From Chloroflexota bacterium (GTDB lineage: Bacteria; Chloroflexota; Anaerolineae; Anaerolineales; Villigracilaceae): a DNA stretch of 64,000 nt. The stretch spans positions 1,932,902-1,996,901 of the forward strand of contig JABFGC010000002.1 of NCBI GenBank assembly GCA_013112685.1, written 5' to 3'. The notes beneath the pieces were generated by a model. It was not told the origin of the DNA and did no database searches. It was given only the letters and a program-made list of their open reading frames with translations. Shown in pieces: positions 1-7,417 of this stretch. The position numbers and the translations under genes were made by a program. Position 1 is the first letter of the stretch. Every line of letters starts with the position of its first letter.

Positions 1-888
1 AGCACCAGCCGGTGACGGATGACATCCAGCGCCATATCCAGCACATCCTGCGGCAGGACGTAACTGCGTCCTCTCACGAAGGCGAGCGCTTTGGCGGTGA
101 GAATCAAATTGATCGAGGCGCGCGGGCTGGCGCCGAAGGTGATGTAACGTTCGAGGTCCGTCAGACCCACATCCCTCGGGCTGCGCGTGGCGTTCACAAG
201 TTTGACCGCATATTCGATGAGCGACGGGTCCACATACACTTGATCTGCCTTCTTTTGCAACTCGACCAGCTGCTCGGTGGTGAGCACTTTCTGGACGGTT
301 TGCAATGTGCCCGTCATGCGCTCTACGATGACGAATTCCTCCGTCGGGTTGGGGTAGCCGACCAGCACCTTGAGCATGAAGCGGTCCACCTGCGCTTCGG
401 GCAGGGCGTACGTCCCTTCGGTTTCGATGGGGTTTTGAGTCGCCAGCACCAGGAACGGGTTCGGCACTTTGAAAGTCTCGCGCCCGATGGTCACCTGCCG
501 CTCCTGCATCACTTCGAGCAGGGCGCTTTGCACCTTGGCGGGCGCGCGGTTGATCTCATCCGCCAGCAGGAGGTTCGTGAACACCGGCCCAAGCGAGGTG
601 TTGAACTCGCCGGTCTTCTGGTTGTAGATGCGCGTGCCGACCAGGGCCCGCAGGGACGAGGTCCGGCGTGAACTGGATGCGTTTGAATTCGCCGCCGATG
701 GAATCCGCCAGCGTTTTGATCGCCATCGTCTTCGCCAGCCCCGGCACGCCTTCCACGAGGATGTGTCCGCGCGCGAGCAGCGCCACGATGAGCCGCTCGA
801 GCAGGTGGTCCTGTCCAACGATGACCTTCTTCACTTCGTACAGCACACGTTCCATGGGAAGTTTGTTCTCGCGGTTCGTTTGTTCCAT
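1..888 (-). CDS. MoxR-family AAA+ ATPase, C-terminus beyond the window, one frameshift
   Basis: MoxR-type AAA+ ATPases act as chaperones that help mature metal- or vWA-domain proteins. The N-terminus starts at 888; residues 47-54 form Walker A (GVPGLAKT). A frame change near 648-653 separates this part from the remainder, which in the next frame shows the Walker B stretch [13 protein letters not shown] and the conserved ATQNPIE segment. The expected residues PADLVGT fall exactly at the break, where the as-read bases contain GGGCCC in place of a plausible GGACC. I therefore treat it as one gene with a consensus error. The last part of the lid domain runs off the left edge. Family assignment is secure; the substrate is unknown because the usual DUF58/vWA partners would lie outside the window. 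Confidence 0.88.
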
Positions 889-904
889 ATCTGCTCCTTA
901 TTTC

Positions 905-998
905 ATGTCATTGCGAGTGGCGCCAAGGCGCCACGAAGCAATCTCCCAGCCGAGCGGGGATTGCTTCGTCGTCACTTCGTTCCTCCTCGCAATGACAT
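905..998. repeat. Dispersed inverted repeat with 13-bp arms
   Basis: The arms ATGTCATTGCGAG (905-917) and CTCGCAATGACAT (986-998) are perfect inverted copies. The interior also pairs: CGAAGCAATCTCC faces GGGGATTGCTTCG. This is the widely dispersed TCATTGCGAG-type palindromic element. It lies between the moxR start and the protease stop and could form an RNA hairpin in either direction, but there is no T-run of a classical terminator. Confidence 0.75.
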
Positions 999-1004
999 AA
1001 CAAA

Positions 1005-1844
1005 TCAATACGGCGGCGAGCCCATCCCGCCGACAGCAACGTTGATGGGGACGGCAAACCCGATGCCGACAAAGAAATTTTCTTCGGTGGGATTGATCAG
1101 CCCGGTGACAATGCCGATGACGTGACCGTAACGGTTCAACAGCGGACCGCCGGAGTTGCCGGGGTTTGCCGCGGCGTCGAACTGGATCATGCCGGGGATT
1201 TCCACGTTACTGCCCGGCACGCGAAAGACGCGGTCAAAGCCAGAGACGACTCCCGAACTCATCGAACTGTACAAGCCGAACGGGTTCCCGACCACAAAGG
1301 CTTCATCCCCCACCCGCATCGCACCGGGGTTGCCCAACACTGCAGGGACGACGAACAACGGCGTATCCAACGCCTGGATGACGGCGAGGTCGAGTTCGGG
1401 CATTTCCGTGATGACCTGCGCCTCAGACTCTGTGCCATCCGCAAAGGTGACGGTGATGCGGCTTGCGCCCCGGATGACGTGCAGGCTGGTGAGGATGTCT
1501 CCAAAACTGTCCACGACCACGCCACTTCCCAAGCCGAAACCGGATTCAGCGTCCCGATGCTGTTCCTCCGTTTGAATCAAAACCAGCGACGGCTGGATGA
1601 TCTGGTACACCTGCGCCGAATACGCAGGCGGCGGAGTGGCGGACGCCATCGCCGAAGCGACCGACGCGTTGACGTCCTCCGCGCTGAGTTGGCTGGGTTG
1701 GACGACGACGAAGTGATAGAGCAGGATGACCAAAAGGGCGGCAAAAACTCCCAAGGCGAAGGGCAGCCCCCGCCGCAGAAGCGAAGCGATGTCCTTCATC
1801 CGCCCTTTCCATCGCTTGATTTTCGTTTCAGACGATTCGCTCAT
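1005..1844 (-). CDS. Membrane-anchored trypsin-like serine protease (HtrA/Deg type, no PDZ)
   Basis: A 279-residue S1C-type protease for envelope protein quality control. Residues 1-25 are cytoplasmic and basic, residues 26-48 form one transmembrane anchor, and the protease domain follows outside. The catalytic triad is visible as His122 (SLHVI), Asp152 (LDLAVI) and Ser231 (GNSGGPL). The chain ends shortly after the last protease strand with a Gly/Pro tail, so the PDZ domains of DegP/DegS are absent. The gene follows the moxR gene on the other side of a palindromic repeat and is probably transcribed towards it. Substrates and trigger cannot be read from sequence. Confidence 0.9.
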   Translation of the reverse strand: MSESSETKIKRWKGRMKDIASLLRRGLPFALGVFAALLVILLYHFVVVQPSQLSAEDVNASVASAMASATPPPAYSAQVYQIIQPSLVLIQTEEQHRDAESGFGLGSGVVVDSFGDILTSLHVIRGASRITVTFADGTESEAQVITEMPELDLAVIQALDTPLFVVPAVLGNPGAMRVGDEAFVVGNPFGLYSSMSSGVVSGFDRVFRVPGSNVEIPGMIQFDAAANPGNSGGPLLNRYGHVIGIVTGLINPTEENFFVGIGFAVPINVAVGGMGSPPY

Positions 1845-1999
1845 GCACAGTTCCTTGATAAAAGGGAGAACGTCAGATGCGATTCAATGCTTAATAACAC
1901 TATAAGGCTTGTATTTTAGATAAAGATGAGAGAATTTGCCCCATTCTTACACTCAAGAAGTTTGGTTACAAATTTCGGTCGCAGTAAAGGAGGAAGTGA

Positions 2000-2028
2000 A
2001 GTAGAGCGAGATAGTATCTCGCTCTACT
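2000..2028. repeat. 29-nt palindrome (14-bp arms, 1-nt centre)
   Basis: AGTAGAGCGAGATA (2000-2013) is followed by one G and then its exact reverse complement (2015-2028). Weaker outer arms GAAGTG/CACTTC extend it. Such a tight palindrome between divergent genes may be an operator or a dispersed repeat; the sequence alone does not decide. Confidence 0.7.
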
Positions 2029-2106
2029 CAGAGCATCACTTCAACTGACCCATTGTCCAAATTTCACAGATTTGAGCGAAGGAATGTATACTTTCAGTGA
2101 TCAAGT

Positions 2107-2140
2107 GATCGGTAATCGGTGGTCAGTGGTCAGTGATTGG
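2107..2140. repeat. CAGTGATC-type microrepeat
   Basis: Short reiterated units (GATCGGTAATCGG, GGTCAGTGGTCAGTG) related to the longer CAGTGATC/GATCACTG runs found inside both FemX-like genes at 21479-21517 and 22409-22510. It lies just upstream of the nitroreductase start. Confidence 0.55.
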
Positions 2141-2148
2141 GATGAGGT

Positions 2149-2673
2149 GTGATGATGAATGTTGCGGATGCAATTCGATTGAAGCGCGCTGTGCGGAAGT
2201 TTCAGGATAAGCCCCTGCCCGACGATGTGATTCGTGCAATTCTGAACGCAGGGCGGAGGTCGCAGTCGTCGAAGAACGAGCAGGGTTGGCAGTTCATCGC
2301 GATTCGAGGGAAAGACACGCTGAAACGGCTCTCGACCTGCGGCACATGGGCGGGGCATCTCGCAGGCGCGGCGCTGGCAGTTGCCATTTTGACCTCCGAC
2401 CCGACGGCGAAATTCCAAACGATGTTCGATGCGGGGCAGGCGGCGGCATTTATGCAGTTGATGGCGCACGAATTGGGCATCGGTTCATGTCCCGCTTCGA
2501 TCTACGAACACGAAAAAGCGCGAGAGATTTTAAACATCCCGCCCGAATGGCACGTGCGTATCATCCTCTCGTTTGGGTATCCTGCGGACAAGGAGAAACT
2601 ATCCACGCCGCCGAAGAAGGGGGGACGAGTCGCGTTCGAGGATGTGGTGCATTGGGAGAGGTGGGGAGGATAG
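2149..2673 (+). CDS. Nitroreductase-family FMN oxidoreductase
   Basis: A 174-residue nitroreductase-fold flavoprotein that uses NAD(P)H to reduce nitro compounds, quinones or similar acceptors. The family opening is clear: residues 4-16 include AIRLKRAVRKF, the phosphate-binding Arg/Lys patch for FMN. It continues with LNAGRRSQSSKNEQGWQF, where the aromatic/Gln pair packs on the flavin, and a C-terminal RIILSFGYP strand. Start codons at 2149, 2152 and 2155 are in series; GATGAGG just upstream supplies the ribosome site. The C-terminal residues HWERWGG run into a GGATTGG-type repeat, so the tail may be repeat-derived. Physiological substrate unknown. Confidence 0.88.
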   Translation: MMMNVADAIRLKRAVRKFQDKPLPDDVIRAILNAGRRSQSSKNEQGWQFIAIRGKDTLKRLSTCGTWAGHLAGAALAVAILTSDPTAKFQTMFDAGQAAAFMQLMAHELGIGSCPASIYEHEKAREILNIPPEWHVRIILSFGYPADKEKLSTPPKKGGRVAFEDVVHWERWGG

Positions 2674-2770
2674 TAATTTGGTAATTGGTAATTGAAGGGA
2701 GGAGGATTGGAGGATTAGGGAATTGGTGCATTGGGCGGTTGGAGATTGGGGAGTGGTCATTGGAGATTGA
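2674..2770. repeat. GGTAATTGGTAATT / GGAGGATTGG degenerate tandem repeat
   Basis: A run of near-identical short words (GTAATTGGTAATTG, GGAGGATTGGAGGATTAGG, GGAGATTGGGG) fills most of the gap before the toxin-antitoxin operon. The same repeat family occurs at 22291-22320 (inside a FemX-like gene) and 61333-61383. Confidence 0.7.
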
Positions 2771-2790
2771 AGTTTTTGCAGCGAAAAAGT

Positions 2791-2821
2791 GATGTCGTAT
2801 ATGACGTCGTATGTGATACAA
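2791..2821 (+). promoter_or_regulatory. Probable promoter/operator of the DUF433-DUF5615 module
   Basis: GTCGTATATGAC is itself a short inverted repeat and is followed directly by a second GTCGTATGTGAT unit; a TACAAT -10-like hexamer lies at 2816-2821. Paired half-sites just upstream of an antitoxin with a ribbon-helix-helix-like N-terminus suggest autoregulation. This is inference from position and symmetry only. Confidence 0.4.
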
Positions 2822-2846
2822 TGCCGAGCGAAAGGAAATTGCCGAA

Positions 2847-3299
2847 ATGACACGTTATCCCCTCAATTTACCCGTTGACCTGAAACAGGAAGCCGAGGCT
2901 CTCGCGAAAAAACAGGGTATCTCGCTTAATCAATTCATCATGTGGTCGGTTTCGGAAAAGGTCGCCTCGATGCGGAGCCAGTTGGACGACCTGAGGTTTC
3001 CGCTCATCACGTATCGCCGGGGAGGTTCGGGAGATTTGAGACCCGTGATCCGCGGAACGGGAATCCATGTGAAAACAATTGTATCGTGGATAAAGTTTGG
3101 CGAATCTCCCAAAACAGTCGCCGAAGAATATGGGTTGGATATAAAACAAGTTCAAGAAGCGCAGGCTTTTTATCAGGCGCATAAAGCCGAGATTGATGCA
3201 GATCTTCGGGAAGAAGAAGAATTGGAAGAGCAGCATAAAAAGGAAATGAAAAAATCCAAGGGGAGGAAAAATGTCAAAGCCAAAACTGCATCTCGATGA
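2847..3299 (+). CDS. DUF433-domain antitoxin with ribbon-helix-helix-like N-terminus
   Basis: A 150-residue protein. Residues 1-35 (TRYPLNLPVDLKQEAEALAKKQGISLNQF) look like a ribbon-helix-helix DNA-binding arm. Residues about 55-110 form a DUF433 domain, with its hallmark RPVIRGTGIHVKTIVSW and a helix-turn-helix-like segment KTVAEEYGLDIKQVQEA. The C-terminal 40 residues are highly charged (Glu/Lys) and would suit binding of a partner. The next gene starts 29 bp before this one ends, so the two are translationally coupled. DUF433 next to DUF5615 is an established toxin-antitoxin-like pairing; this one is the predicted antitoxin and repressor. Confidence 0.85.
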   Translation: MTRYPLNLPVDLKQEAEALAKKQGISLNQFIMWSVSEKVASMRSQLDDLRFPLITYRRGGSGDLRPVIRGTGIHVKTIVSWIKFGESPKTVAEEYGLDIKQVQEAQAFYQAHKAEIDADLREEEELEEQHKKEMKKSKGRKNVKAKTASR

Positions 3300-3621
3300 A
3301 GACGCCTCAAGGACCGCGCTTTATAAGGCTTTAACTTCGAGTGGACACGATGTAACGCGCACGCCCAATGAATGGATAAATAAAGGAGCAAAAGATGAAG
3401 AGCAACTGCAAAAAGCCAGCGATCACGGGCGCGCCATTTTTTCGTTCAACACGAAAGATTTTCTTCGAATTGCACAACATGTCTCCACACATAAGGGCAT
3501 CATCGTTTCAAAGCGAAAACCATTTTCGATTGTTTTGAAAGCGTTAATGCGTTTCTTCAACGAATCCTCTACCGAAGAGATGGAAGACCAGGTGCGCTGG
3601 CTGAGCGATTGGGAAAAGTAA
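3271..3621 (+). CDS. DUF5615 (Mut7-C/PIN-like) predicted toxin nuclease
   Basis: A 116-residue member of the DUF5615 PIN-like group. Residues 6-13 (LHLDEDAS) carry the first acidic pair of the PIN-like active site. SGHDVTRTPNEW and the later DHGRAIFSFNTKDF give the usual second acidic region. Family members are predicted RNases held in check by the DUF433 partner. The start at 3271 overlaps the antitoxin by 29 bp and has the ribosome site GGGGAGG seven bases upstream. Nothing in the protein is missing relative to the family. Nuclease activity is inferred from fold, not demonstrated. Confidence 0.82.
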   Translation: MSKPKLHLDEDASRTALYKALTSSGHDVTRTPNEWINKGAKDEEQLQKASDHGRAIFSFNTKDFLRIAQHVSTHKGIIVSKRKPFSIVLKALMRFFNESSTEEMEDQVRWLSDWEK

Positions 3622-3633
3622 GCGTGCCTGACG

Positions 3634-3639
3634 TATAAT
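3634..3639 (+). promoter_or_regulatory. -10 box (TATAAT) before the small membrane-protein gene
   Basis: A perfect TATAAT sits 35 bp before the ATG at 3674. No good -35 hexamer is seen at standard spacing. It suggests that the membrane protein and the downstream NLR-like gene are transcribed separately from the toxin-antitoxin pair. Confidence 0.4.
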
Positions 3640-3673
3640 GGAGAAAATCCGCTGATAGAGAAAGGGCAAAGCC

Positions 3674-4093
3674 ATGGCCAAGAAAATCACCGATCAAGAG
3701 ATCAAGCATCTGGAACTCATCCAAGGTGCGGTCAACCGTTTTGCGGCCAATTCTTTCCAAATGAAAGGCTGGATGCTGGTGGTCGCCACCGCCCTGCTTG
3801 GTTCGTTCGCCAACACCGGGAACAAGAACTTCGTGCTGTTGGCGCTCTTCCCCACAGTCGTCTTCTGGTTCCTGGACGCCTACTACCTGCAACAGGAGCG
3901 GAAGTTTCGCGGCGTGTACGAAGACGTGAGCGGGAATTCCAAGGACCCGAAGCCCGTCCAGCCTTTTGCCATGCCCATCGGACAATACGAGGGCGGGAAA
4001 TATTCCCTATGGGACGTCTTCACCTCGATAACCATCTTCACATTGTACGGTTCGATCATCGTGATACTGCTGGCGATCTATTTCTTTTTGTAA
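3674..4093 (+). CDS. Small three-helix membrane protein of unknown function
   Basis: A 139-residue protein with a soluble helical N-terminus (1-30), two membrane helices at about 31-48 and 52-72, a soluble loop starting with a basic ERKFRGVYEDV stretch, and a third helix at 115-139. The motif pattern NSFxMKGW ... FWFLDAYYLQQERKFRGVY is distinctive; I know similar small proteins only as uncharacterised ones. It lies directly upstream of the TIR-NLR gene in the same direction, separated by a 132-bp gap containing a hairpin. A role as membrane partner or effector of the NLR is a guess from position. Confidence 0.7.
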   Translation: MAKKITDQEIKHLELIQGAVNRFAANSFQMKGWMLVVATALLGSFANTGNKNFVLLALFPTVVFWFLDAYYLQQERKFRGVYEDVSGNSKDPKPVQPFAMPIGQYEGGKYSLWDVFTSITIFTLYGSIIVILLAIYFFL

Positions 4094-4123
4094 AACGACC
4101 TTCACAACCATCCACGAATAAGA

Positions 4124-4164
4124 CACGAATAAACGAATACGGTCAGGCTATTCGTTTATTCGTG
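4124..4164 (+). repeat. 16-bp inverted repeat between membrane protein and TIR-NLR
   Basis: CACGAATAAACGAATA (4124-4139) and its exact reverse complement (4149-4164) enclose a 9-nt loop. The flanks contain further partial copies (CCACGAATAAGA, GGTATTCGTGG). It could attenuate transcription into the NLR gene or be a dispersed repeat; no T-run follows. Confidence 0.7.
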
Positions 4165-4225
4165 GAAACCACATCGTACCCGAAGGGTATTCGTGGACGG
4201 TTCTCGCCACACAGGGAGTCCTCCC

Positions 4226-7200
4226 ATGAGCCATTGTTTCATCAGTTATTCGAACGGGGACGCGGACGATTTTGGACCCCAGCTCGCTATGGAACTGGAG
4301 GGCGGTCATCAGTTCGTCGAGGCGTGGTTCGACAAACGCGACATCAAGCCCGGTCAGACATGGGATGAAAGAGTCCCCGAAGCGATCAAGACATGCAAAT
4401 GTCTGCTGTTCGTCATGACGAAGGACAGTGTCGCAGAGAATTCGATCTGCTTCGATGAATGGGATTTGGCGCTCAAATACAAAAAGCCGATTTTGGTATT
4501 GCGCCTCCACAAAGACGCAGAGCCTCCGTTTCGTTTGGGAAAACGCCAGTGGATTGATTTCACCGGCAACCATAAAGCAGGGATGGCAAAATTACTGCTG
4601 GCAATCCAACGCCTGGACAAACCCGATGGACAACTCGACATTTTAAAAGACAGGCTCGCGGATGCTGAGCGGGACTTGGTTAGGGCAACTCAGGAGGATA
4701 GGCCGCGCATTCAAGCCGAAATCGATCAATTGAAAGCAGATATTCAGGCTTTGGAAAAAGTCATTGCCAATCCAGATGCCGCCGCGGAACAAACGCAAAA
4801 GAATATCGAGGCGGGATTAGAGCGCGAGAGAAAACCCGAGAAACCCACTGTTGCTGAATCAACTACAAAGTTTATAAATCCCCCGCCGGGAGTCGCTCCC
4901 AATTATTTCCAAGATCGTTACATTGAAACCGAACAAATTGCAAAATTCCTGCAAGATGACTCGCAGCGGATGATGACCATTGTCGGGCGCGGAGGGGTGG
5001 GGAAAACGGCGATGGCCTGCCGCCTGCTCAAAGGTCTGGAGGGAGGCGAACTTCCAGATGGGCTGGGCAGCATGAAGGTGGAGGGAATCGTCTATCTCAG
5101 CGAGAGCGGCAGTCACCGCGTCAATTTCGCCAATCTGTTTTATGATCTGTGCAAACTCCTGCCTGCCGATGCCGCGAACGCGCTGGATGCGGTCTATAAA
5201 AATCCGCAAGCGAGCACCGCGTCGAAGATGAGCGCGCTCTTGGACAGGTTCACGGCGGGGAAGGTGGTTCTGCTGTTGGATAACGTCGAACCGCTCATCA
5301 GCGTCGAGACCTTCGACATCGCCGATGCGGAACTGGATGAATGCCTGCGCGCCCTGCTGCATGGAGCGCACAGCGCGTTGAAGGTCATCCTGACCACGCG
5401 CGTCGCCCCACGCGGACTGAACCTGTGCGAGCCTGGCAGGCAGCGCATGTTGACTCTCGACAGCGGCTTGGAGCAGAAATACGCTGTCGAAATGCTGCGC
5501 GAAATGGATGTGGACGGGAAGTTGGGGCTGAAATCCGCCGCGCCTGAAGCCTTGAAGCGGGCATACGAGCGGACGCTGGGTTTCCCGCGCGCACTGGAAG
5601 CGCTGTTTGCCATCCCGGCTTCCGACCGTTATACGACGCTCGATGAACTGCTCGCCATGCCCACGCCCGAGAACGTGGTGGAGGCGCTGGTGGGCGAAGC
5701 CTTCAACCGTTTGGACACGAACGCGCAAAAGGTGATGCAGGCGCTGGCGGTCTATAACCGCCCCGTGCCCCCCGCCGCCGTGGACTACCTGCTCGCGCCA
5801 CACATCCCCGCGATGGACAGCGCGCCGATTTTGCAGCGGCTGGCGAATATGCACTTCGCGCGCAAGGAGAGTGGACGGTTTTATTTACATCCTGTGGATA
5901 GAGATTTCGCCTATGGTTTGATTCCAGTGGGAGAGAATAGAGAACAGAGAGTAGAGAGTAGTGATTCATCGTCACAGAATCTTGCTCTCCGACGACTACT
6001 CTCTAATCGTCTACTCTCTAGTCATCTTGCCTTCACCCAACATGATTTGCTAAGCCGCGCCGCCGACTACTTTGCCCAAGCCCGCAAACCTCGCGCGGAA
6101 TGGAAAAAACTGGAAGACCTCTCCGCACAACTGGCGGAGTTTGACCTACGGTGTGAAGCAGGCGATCACGATACCGCTGCAAGTGTGTTGAGTCAAATTG
6201 ATGACCTTATGCAACAATGGGGACATTATCGATTAACTGTTCAATTAAACACACGCATTTTGGAGAATATTAAAGATAAAGACTCATTCATGTTCAGTTT
6301 GAATGAACTTGGATGGGCGTACTCAATGTTTGGTGAGATAAGACATGCAATGCAATTTTATCAGCGAGGTCTAGATACTGCCCTTGAAAGTAAGAATCGC
6401 AGTTGGGAAGGCAGATTCCTGAGCAGCTTAGGAAGTGCTATTAGATCACTAGGAAATATTCAAAAAGCGATTGAACTCCTTGAAGAAGCTTTATTGATTG
6501 CACAAGAGATGAGAGATCGGAAGGGAGAAAGTGTCCGTCTTGGAAATTTAGGGAACCGCTATTCTGAGATCGCGGATTACGAAAAAGCTATTGCGTTTCA
6601 TGAAAAAGCCATTTTGATTGCCCAAGAGATGGGAGATCGGAGAGGCGAATCTGTCGATTTGGAAAATATTGGGTTTGCGTTTCTTAGGCTAGGTGATTAT
6701 CGAAGAGCATCTGAGAGTTTTCAGAGCGCTCTTCAGATTTCTGATGATATTTCATTCTCGCAATTGCAACAAAATGCACGTAACGGATTGGCTGAGACTT
6801 ACCTTCTCCAAGATGATTTAGTCAATGCTCGTATCACCATCGAAGCCGCGCTGGGATATGATGTGCCAGAAAACAATCACAATGTCAGCGCCCTGCACGG
6901 AATCATCCTACTTCGCATGAGAGACCTGACAGGTCTCACGGAGAGTCGTCCTGATGGGAAAGGTTCTGATGAAGACCTGTCAGGGTCTGGCTGCCGCCGC
7001 CTTCCTCCGCGCGATCGGGCGGGCGGATGAGATCCTGTCCAAGACGGCGGAGTATTATTCCGCGCTGGATGCGAAGGGGCTGGCGTTGTGCGGGCTCGCG
7101 ATTCTGGACGATGGACGAAGGACGATGGACGATGGTCAATCGACGACGGACGACGGAAATGGTCAATCGTCCATGGTCCATCGTCAGCAGGCAATTGAAA

Positions 7201-7343
7201 CCTTCCGCAAGGCGCGCAAGATTGCGCCGCACGCGGGGATTGTGAAGAGCGTGTTGCGTCTGTTCGATGAGTTGGTCAAGTGCGATAAAGAGGGGATTTT
7301 GAAAGAGGTTCGTGATGCTATTGCCCCCACCGTCACTCCGTGA
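4226..7343 (+). CDS. TIR - coiled coil - NB-ARC ATPase - TPR protein (NLR-like)
   Basis: Architecture of a plant-like TIR-NLR. Residues 1-130 are a TIR domain (opening CFISYSNGDADDF) with the probable NADase glutamate Glu78 in FDEWDLAL. Residues about 140-200 are coiled coil. An NB-ARC/STAND ATPase follows, with Walker A GRGGVGKT near residue 255, Walker B VVLLLDNVE near 350, the TTR sensor and a GFPRAL motif equivalent to GLPLAL. The C-terminal third has at least five TPR repeats (for example LGNLGNRYSEIADYEKAIAFHEKA). ATG 4226 is chosen for AGGGAG upstream and the standard TIR start. A one-base frame change lies in a 64-nt palindromic insertion (6922-6985); the TPR end continues in the next frame to 7343. 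By family, TIR cleavage of NAD+ after ligand sensing is a likely antiphage or stress mechanism. Confidence 0.85.
5931..6021 (+). repeat. In-frame palindromic insertion in the NLR gene
   Basis: GAGAGAATAGAGAACAGAG/GTAGAGAGTAGT faces CTACTCTCTAATCGTCTACTCTC as an imperfect inverted repeat. It encodes the low-complexity stretch GENREQRVESSDSSS...LLSNRLLSSH between the ATPase and the TPR region. It keeps frame and so acts as an expressed linker. Confidence 0.65.
6922..6985 (+). repeat. CCTGACAGGTC-type palindromic insertion near the NLR C-terminus
   Basis: AGACCTGACAGGTCT and AAGACCTGTCAGG flank a 35-nt middle. The same CCTGACAGGTC palindrome stands free at 53087-53119. The TPR helix sequence resumes immediately after it in another frame, so the element, as read, is one base off from being frame-neutral. 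Confidence 0.65.
7105..7186 (+). repeat. GATGGACGATGG-type inverted repeat inside the NLR gene
   Basis: Reiterated GGACGATGGAC units face CGTCCATGGTCCATCGTC. It encodes an Asp/Gly/Thr-rich insert in the last TPR unit. Related elements lie at 11899-11962 (inside the acyl-CoA synthetase gene) and 15353-15424 (intergenic). Confidence 0.7.
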
Positions 7344-7417
7344 CACCTCCCCTCGCGCAGCATCCCTGTGGGGCAAATTCCGCGAACTTGGAATTTGGGG
7401 GAAGCAATGACATTACT

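Larger units (their letters stand above)
1845..2148. other. Intergenic region with palindromes, no gene seen
   Basis: This 304-bp gap separates the divergent protease and nitroreductase genes, so it must hold both promoters. It contains a 29-nt near-perfect palindrome (2000-2028) and a GATCGGTAATCGG/GGTCAGTGGTCAGTG microrepeat (2107-2140). No plausible coding region is visible. Confidence 0.6.
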
